Shown piece by piece: positions 6,609 to 9,470 of a stretch of DNA of 9,470 nt (positions are counted from its first letter, which is position 1; each line of letters starts with the position of its first letter). The stretch comes from Pseudomonadota bacterium (GTDB taxonomy: Bacteria; Pseudomonadota; Alphaproteobacteria; Acetobacterales; Acetobacteraceae). The position numbers and the translations under genes are program-made. The DNA lies in assembly GCA_021784255.1 (NCBI GenBank), contig JAJXSZ010000101.1, positions 1-9,470 on the forward strand. The letters are read 5' to 3'. The notes under the pieces are model-generated. The model did not search any database and was not told the DNA's origin. It was given only the letters and a program-made list of their open reading frames with translations.

Positions 6609-7931
6609 ATGCGGGCAGTCTCTGATATTCTCATCGTCGCGTTGCTGATCGGGGTCAACGCCCTGTTCGCGATGAGCGAAATTGCGCTGGTCTCGGCGAA
6701 CCGGACCCGGCTCGCGGCACTGGAGTCGCGCGGGGTGGCCGGGGCGGCCGGAGCGCGGCTGCTTGCCGAACGGCCCGAGCGCTTCATTCCGGTGCTGCAG
6801 GCCGGGGTGACGCTGGTCGGGGTGCTGCTCGGCGTGTTCGGCGGTGATCCGCTCGCGCATGCGCTCGAGCCGTTCCTGGCGCGGCTCGGCAGCACGGCAC
6901 CCTTCGCCGGCAGCCTTGCCCTGATTCTTTCCGTGCTGGTGGTGATGCTGCTGACGCTGCTGTTCGGCGAGCTGGTGCCCAAGCAGCTCACGCTGCGCGC
7001 GCCGGAGCGCTTCGCCATGCTGTTCGCCCGCCCGGTGCGGGCGCTGACCGCGATTGGCTGGCCGCTGGTCTGGGTGCTTTCGGCCGCCTCCCACCTGGTG
7101 CTGCGCAGCCTCGGCGCGGGCGAGGGGACGGCCGAGGACGTGACCGAAGAGGAACTGAAGGTGCTGCTCGCCGAGGGCGAGCGCAGCGGCGTGATCGAGA
7201 CCGAGGAGCGCGACATGATCGAGCGCGTCCTGCGCCTCGCCGACAAGCCCGCGCGCGCGATCATGACGCCGCGCACCGAGCTGGTGTGGATCGACCGCAC
7301 CGACAGCGAGGCGGAGATCCTGCGCACCATCGCCTCCTCGCCGCAGTCGCGCTTCGTGGTCTGCGAGGGGCGGGTGGACAACGTCGTCGGCGTGGTGCGG
7401 GCGAAGGACGTGCTGGCGCAGAAGGTCGGCGGGGCGGCGGTCGATCTCGGCGCGGTGCTGGCGCGGCCGATCGTCATTCCGGACACGATCACCGCGCTCG
7501 AGGCGCTGGAGCGGTTCCGCGGCGACGATCTCGGGCTCGCGCTTGTGCTCGACGAATATGGCAGCTTCGAGGGCGTGGTGACGGCGACCGACGTGCTCGA
7601 CGCCATCGTCGGCGACCCCGAGGACGCGGCGCCGGCGGCGGACACGCCCGAGGGCGAGGAGGCGCGCGAGCTGCTGCTCGACGGGCTGATGCCGGTGGAC
7701 GAGGCCAAGGCGCGGCTCGCCCTGCCGGCGCTGCCCGCCGAGGGCCAGTATCACACGCTCGGCGGCCTGCTGCTCGCCCTGCTGCGCCGGGTGCCGCGGG
7801 TCGGCGACCGCATCGTCTTCGGCGGCTGGCAGTTCGAGGTGGTGGCGATGGACGGGCGGCGCGTCGAGCGCGTGCGCGCCATCCGCGAGGAGGAGGCGCA
7901 GCTGCCGGCCGGCGCCCGGCCGGGCGGCTGA
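6609..7931 (+). CDS. CNNM-CBS-CorC/HlyC membrane protein (Mg/Co transport-associated, UPF0053 type)
   Basis: A 440-residue inner-membrane protein with the full three-part architecture. The DUF21/CNNM membrane domain (about 1-175) has spans near 5-27, 62-80, 101-122 and 143-166; it includes NALFAMSEIAL (17-27) and the family motif FGELVPKQL (119-127). A CBS pair (about 215-335) includes IMTPRTELVWI (218-228) and LVLDEYGSFEGVVTATDVLDAIVG (312-335, read around DEYG). The C-terminal CorC/HlyC domain (about 350-425) includes the typical YHTLGGLLL (381-389) and GWQFEVVAMDGRRVERV (406-422). Relatives are linked to Mg2+/Co2+ efflux or resistance; the CBS pair usually binds ATP or another nucleotide. 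The haemolysin label in older annotation is misleading. The start ATG 6609 is preceded by GGAAGGGG. It stands alone on this strand, and its stop lies 7 bp from that of gpt (convergent). The transported ion is inferred. Confidence 0.93.
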   Translation: MRAVSDILIVALLIGVNALFAMSEIALVSANRTRLAALESRGVAGAAGARLLAERPERFIPVLQAGVTLVGVLLGVFGGDPLAHALEPFLARLGSTAPFAGSLALILSVLVVMLLTLLFGELVPKQLTLRAPERFAMLFARPVRALTAIGWPLVWVLSAASHLVLRSLGAGEGTAEDVTEEELKVLLAEGERSGVIETEERDMIERVLRLADKPARAIMTPRTELVWIDRTDSEAEILRTIASSPQSRFVVCEGRVDNVVGVVRAKDVLAQKVGGAAVDLGAVLARPIVIPDTITALEALERFRGDDLGLALVLDEYGSFEGVVTATDVLDAIVGDPEDAAPAADTPEGEEARELLLDGLMPVDEAKARLALPALPAEGQYHTLGGLLLALLRRVPRVGDRIVFGGWQFEVVAMDGRRVERVRAIREEEAQLPAGARPGG

Positions 7932-7938
7932 GCGGCAG

Positions 7939-8421
7939 TCAGTCCGGCGCTGCCTGACGGCGCGCGAGGGGCGGGGCGAATTGCGGCTCGGTGTCCCAGG
8001 GGAACAGGATCCAGGTGTCCTGGCTCACCTCGGTGATGAAGGTATCGACCAGCGGCTTGCCGGCGGGCTTGGCATAGACCGCGGCGAAATGCGCCTTCGG
8101 CAGCAGGCCGCGGACGATGCGCGCCGTCGTCCCGGTATCGACCAGGTCGTCGACGATGAGGAAGCCATCGCCGTCGCCGGCCGCGACCGGCGGCTTGGTG
8201 ACGCGCGGCTCGCCCTTCGCCTCCTCGTCGTAGGTGATGACGGAGACGCTCTCGATCAGCCGGATCTCGAGCTCACGCGCGACGATCGCGGCCGGGATCA
8301 GCCCGCCGCGGGTGATCGCGACGATGCCGCGGAACGGGCCGCTGCCCATCAGCCGCCAGGCGAGCGCGCGGGCATCGCGGTGCAACTGGTCCCAGGTGAC
8401 CGCGTAATAACGCTCCGCCAT
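7939..8421 (-). CDS. gpt: Xanthine-guanine phosphoribosyltransferase
   Basis: A 160-residue purine-salvage enzyme that joins guanine or xanthine (and hypoxanthine weakly) to PRPP, giving GMP or XMP. It follows E. coli Gpt closely along its length: YYAVTWDQLHRDARALA (5-21), GIVAITRGGLIPAAIVAREL (32-51), the PRPP-binding signature LIVDDLVDTGTTA (88-100), PKAHF (108-112), YAKPAGKPLVD (116-126) and the purine-pocket segment DTWILFPWD (135-143). Length is close to the E. coli protein (152), plus a short C-terminal tail LARRQAAPD. The start ATG 8421 shares one base with the csaA stop (TGATG, 8419-8423), so the two are almost certainly translated from one message. It ends 7 bp from the convergent CorC-type gene. 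Confidence 0.96.
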   Translation of the reverse strand: MAERYYAVTWDQLHRDARALAWRLMGSGPFRGIVAITRGGLIPAAIVARELEIRLIESVSVITYDEEAKGEPRVTKPPVAAGDGDGFLIVDDLVDTGTTARIVRGLLPKAHFAAVYAKPAGKPLVDTFITEVSQDTWILFPWDTEPQFAPPLARRQAAPD

Positions 8422-8753
8422 CAGAACATCCGCGCGCCGGGCGGCACGTCCTGGTCCGGGCGCAGCAGCACCACTTCGCCGTCGGGATCGGGCACGCCGA
8501 GCGTCAGCACCTCGGAGGCAAACCCGGCGATGCGCCGCGGCGGGAAGTTCACCACCGCCATCACCAGGCGGCCGAGCAGGGTCGCGGGCGTATAGTGGCG
8601 GGTGATCTGCGCCGACGACTGGCGGACGCCGATCTCCGGCCCGAAATCAATGCGCAGCCTGATCGAGGGCTTGCGCGCCTCGGGGAAAGGCAGGGCCTCG
8701 ATGACGCGCCCCACCCTGATGTCGATCCTGTCGAAATCCTCGATCGTCGCCAC
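8421..8753 (-). CDS. csaA: CsaA-type tRNA-binding protein
   Basis: A 110-residue single OB-fold protein of the CsaA family, related to the tRNA-binding domain of methionyl-tRNA synthetase and Trbp111. It matches Bacillus CsaA end to end: IEDFDRIDIRVGRVIEA (4-20), FPEARKPSIRLRIDFGPEIG (23-42), QSSAQITRHY (45-54), MAVVNFPPRRIAGFASEVL (65-83) and VVLLRPDQDVPPG (94-106). Family members act as homodimers, bind tRNA and were reported to have chaperone or secretion-assisting activity in Bacillus. GTG 8753 is the start: it matches the family N-terminus exactly and has GGGGAG (8760-8765) 6 nt upstream. A longer open frame upstream has no family similarity. It is the first gene of the csaA-gpt pair; the link between tRNA binding and purine salvage is not explained by known biology. 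Confidence 0.94.
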   Translation of the reverse strand: MATIEDFDRIDIRVGRVIEALPFPEARKPSIRLRIDFGPEIGVRQSSAQITRHYTPATLLGRLVMAVVNFPPRRIAGFASEVLTLGVPDPDGEVVLLRPDQDVPPGARMF

Positions 8754-8759
8754 AGGCTT

Positions 8760-8765
8760 CTCCCC
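8760..8765 (-). promoter_or_regulatory. Ribosome binding site of csaA
   Basis: GGGGAG on the minus strand with 6 nt (8754-8759) before GTG 8753. It decides in favour of the GTG start, in agreement with the family N-terminus. Confidence 0.6.
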
Positions 8766-8778
8766 GCCGGATGACACA

Positions 8779-8807
8779 GCAATGCCCGCTTGCCGGGCCG
8801 TTGCCAA
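8779..8807 (-). promoter_or_regulatory. Possible weak promoter for csaA-gpt
   Basis: In the 99-bp divergent gap between csaA and the GGT gene, the minus strand has TTGGCA (8802-8807; 5 of 6 to a sigma-70 -35 box). A 17-bp spacer leads to CATTGC (8779-8784), which is a poor -10 match. The predicted start would lie about 20 bp before GTG 8753. Only the -35 half is persuasive. On the plus strand I see no good pair for the GGT gene. Confidence 0.2.
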
Positions 8808-8840
8808 TACGGGCGGTGCATGCGAGATCTTTGCGCATCC

Positions 8841-8848
8841 GAAGGGGG
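8841..8848 (+). promoter_or_regulatory. Ribosome binding site of the GGT-family gene
   Basis: The purine run GAAGGGGG directly precedes two in-frame ATG codons (8850 and 8853). The second has the more usual spacing of about 5 nt. The choice changes one methionine only. Confidence 0.5.
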
Positions 8849-8852
8849 GATG

Positions 8853-9470
8853 ATGCGCGATTTCCACGCTCCGGGCCGTAGCCCTGTTTATGCAACCGAG
8901 GGCATGGCCGCGACGTCGATGCCGCTCGCCACCCTGACCGCGCTCGACGTGCTGCGCGCCGGCGGCAACGCGCTCGACGCCGCCATCGCCGCCTGCGCCG
9001 TGCTCTGCGTCATCGAGCCGCAATCGACGGGGATCGGCGGCGACTGCTTCTGCCTCTATGCGCCGGCCGCGGGCGGCGTGGTGGCACTGAACGGCTCCGG
9101 TCGGGCGCCGGTGGCGGCCAGCCTCGATGTCTTCGAGCGCCAGGGCATCGACCGGATCGATCCGCAGTCGCCGCATGCGGTCACCGTGCCGGGCGCGATC
9201 AGCGCCTGGGAGACGCTGCTCGCGGCGCACGGCACCAGGGGGCTCGACGAATTGCTGCGCCCGGCGATCCGCTGCGCCGAGGAGGGGTTCGCGGTGCATC
9301 CGCGCGTCGGGCTCGAATGGGCGGACGGCGCGGAGAAGCTGCGCCGCGGCGGCGCCTTGGCGCTGCTGCCCGGCGGGCGCGCGCCGGCGGTCGGCGAGGT
9401 GATGCGCCAGCCGGCCCTGGCGGCGACGCTGCGCGCCATCGCCCGGCACGGCGCGCGCGCCTTCTACGAG
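8853..9470 (+). CDS. ggt: Gamma-glutamyltransferase family protein, N-terminal part (cut by window end)
   Basis: 206 codons are present and the frame is open at the window edge. The family is usually about 530-580 residues, so the small subunit with the catalytic threonine is not in view. Family landmarks of the large subunit: YATEGMAATS (13-22), LDVLRAGGNALDAAIAAC (32-49), EPQSTGIGGDCFCLY (56-70), NGSGRAP (80-86) and HAVTVPGAISAWETLL (105-120). No signal peptide is visible: the N-terminus MRDFHAPGRSPV is polar, so the protein is probably cytoplasmic, unlike E. coli Ggt. NGSGRAP replaces the DGRETAP-type segment of classical GGTs that supplies a substrate-binding arginine, and resembles the YwrD-like branch. 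GGTs cleave gamma-glutamyl amides; this branch may act on other N-acyl substrates such as cephalosporin side chains. Two ATGs (8850, 8853) follow GAAGGGGGG; I take the second for spacing. Confidence 0.88.
   Translation, partial: MRDFHAPGRSPVYATEGMAATSMPLATLTALDVLRAGGNALDAAIAACAVLCVIEPQSTGIGGDCFCLYAPAAGGVVALNGSGRAPVAASLDVFERQGIDRIDPQSPHAVTVPGAISAWETLLAAHGTRGLDELLRPAIRCAEEGFAVHPRVGLEWADGAEKLRRGGALALLPGGRAPAVGEVMRQPALAATLRAIARHGARAFYE

Noticed and set aside
6473..7754. Long minus-strand frames antisense to the CorC-type gene
   Set aside because: Ser/Arg- and His/Gln-rich translations without domains; the plus strand encodes a complete three-domain protein.
7905..7923. Inverted repeat CCGGCC/GGCCGG near the CorC-type stop as a terminator
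   Set aside because: It lies inside the coding sequence, the stem is 6 bp, and no T-run follows on either strand. It is better explained by the Ala-Gly-Arg-Pro codons of the C-terminus.
8820..8838. ATGCG/CGCAT inverted repeat upstream of the GGT gene
   Set aside because: Only 5-bp arms with a 9-base centre; expected by chance in this composition.
8754..9449. An N-terminal extension of csaA through the GGT region
   Set aside because: CsaA proteins are about 110 residues and the match starts exactly at GTG 8753, which has its own ribosome site. The extension is antisense to the GGT gene.
1..9470. A defence system, mobile element, CRISPR array or other new multi-gene system
   Set aside because: Every stretch is accounted for by recognisable metabolic or housekeeping families. 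I saw no transposase, integrase, direct-repeat array, toxin-antitoxin pair or compositional break.

Overview
The window reads as a chromosomal stretch from a very GC-rich proteobacterium. Base composition looks about 70% G+C or more by eye (not counted). ComM, a KdgK/Eda pair, a DUF3429 protein and a CsaA/Gpt pair, together with the codon use, fit an alphaproteobacterium, perhaps Rhodospirillales/Acetobacteraceae-like. That placement is an inference. Coding density is very high, several genes overlap by a few bases, and I see no tRNA, rRNA, insertion sequence, phage gene, CRISPR array or long non-coding gap.

Layout: (1) 1-2290, minus strand: an acetylpolyamine amidohydrolase/histone-deacetylase-family enzyme followed by comM (AAA+ ATPase, truncated by the window edge), overlapping in ATGA. 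(2) 2418-3929, plus strand: an M81 (MlrC-like) metallopeptidase, divergent from the deacetylase. A 127-bp gap between them holds a clear 21-bp dyad at 2370-2390. (3) 3859-6476, minus strand: a four-gene unit in the order DUF3429 membrane protein, eda (KDPG aldolase), kdgK (KDG kinase), GNAT acetyltransferase. Its last gene runs 71 bp tail-to-tail into the M81 gene. (4) 6609-7931, plus strand: a CNNM/CorC-type membrane protein with CBS and CorC/HlyC domains. (5) 7939-8753, minus strand: csaA then gpt, linked by TGATG. (6) 8853 to the window end, plus strand: the start of a gamma-glutamyltransferase-family gene without a signal peptide.

How the genes work together: KdgK and Eda form a complete two-step route from 2-keto-3-deoxygluconate to pyruvate plus glyceraldehyde-3-phosphate, which is the lower half of sugar-acid catabolism. 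No dehydratase, transporter or regulator for it lies in the window. Gpt salvages guanine and xanthine and CsaA is a tRNA-binding/chaperone-like protein; their linkage looks like housekeeping. The deacetylase, the M81 enzyme and the GGT-like enzyme all cleave amide-type bonds, but no shared pathway is demonstrated.

I found no convincing undescribed system. The observations most worth a second look are the dyad between the deacetylase and M81 genes, the overlapping 3' ends of the M81 and GNAT genes, the DUF3429 gene heading the eda-kdgK unit, and the uncertain substrate of the deacetylase.
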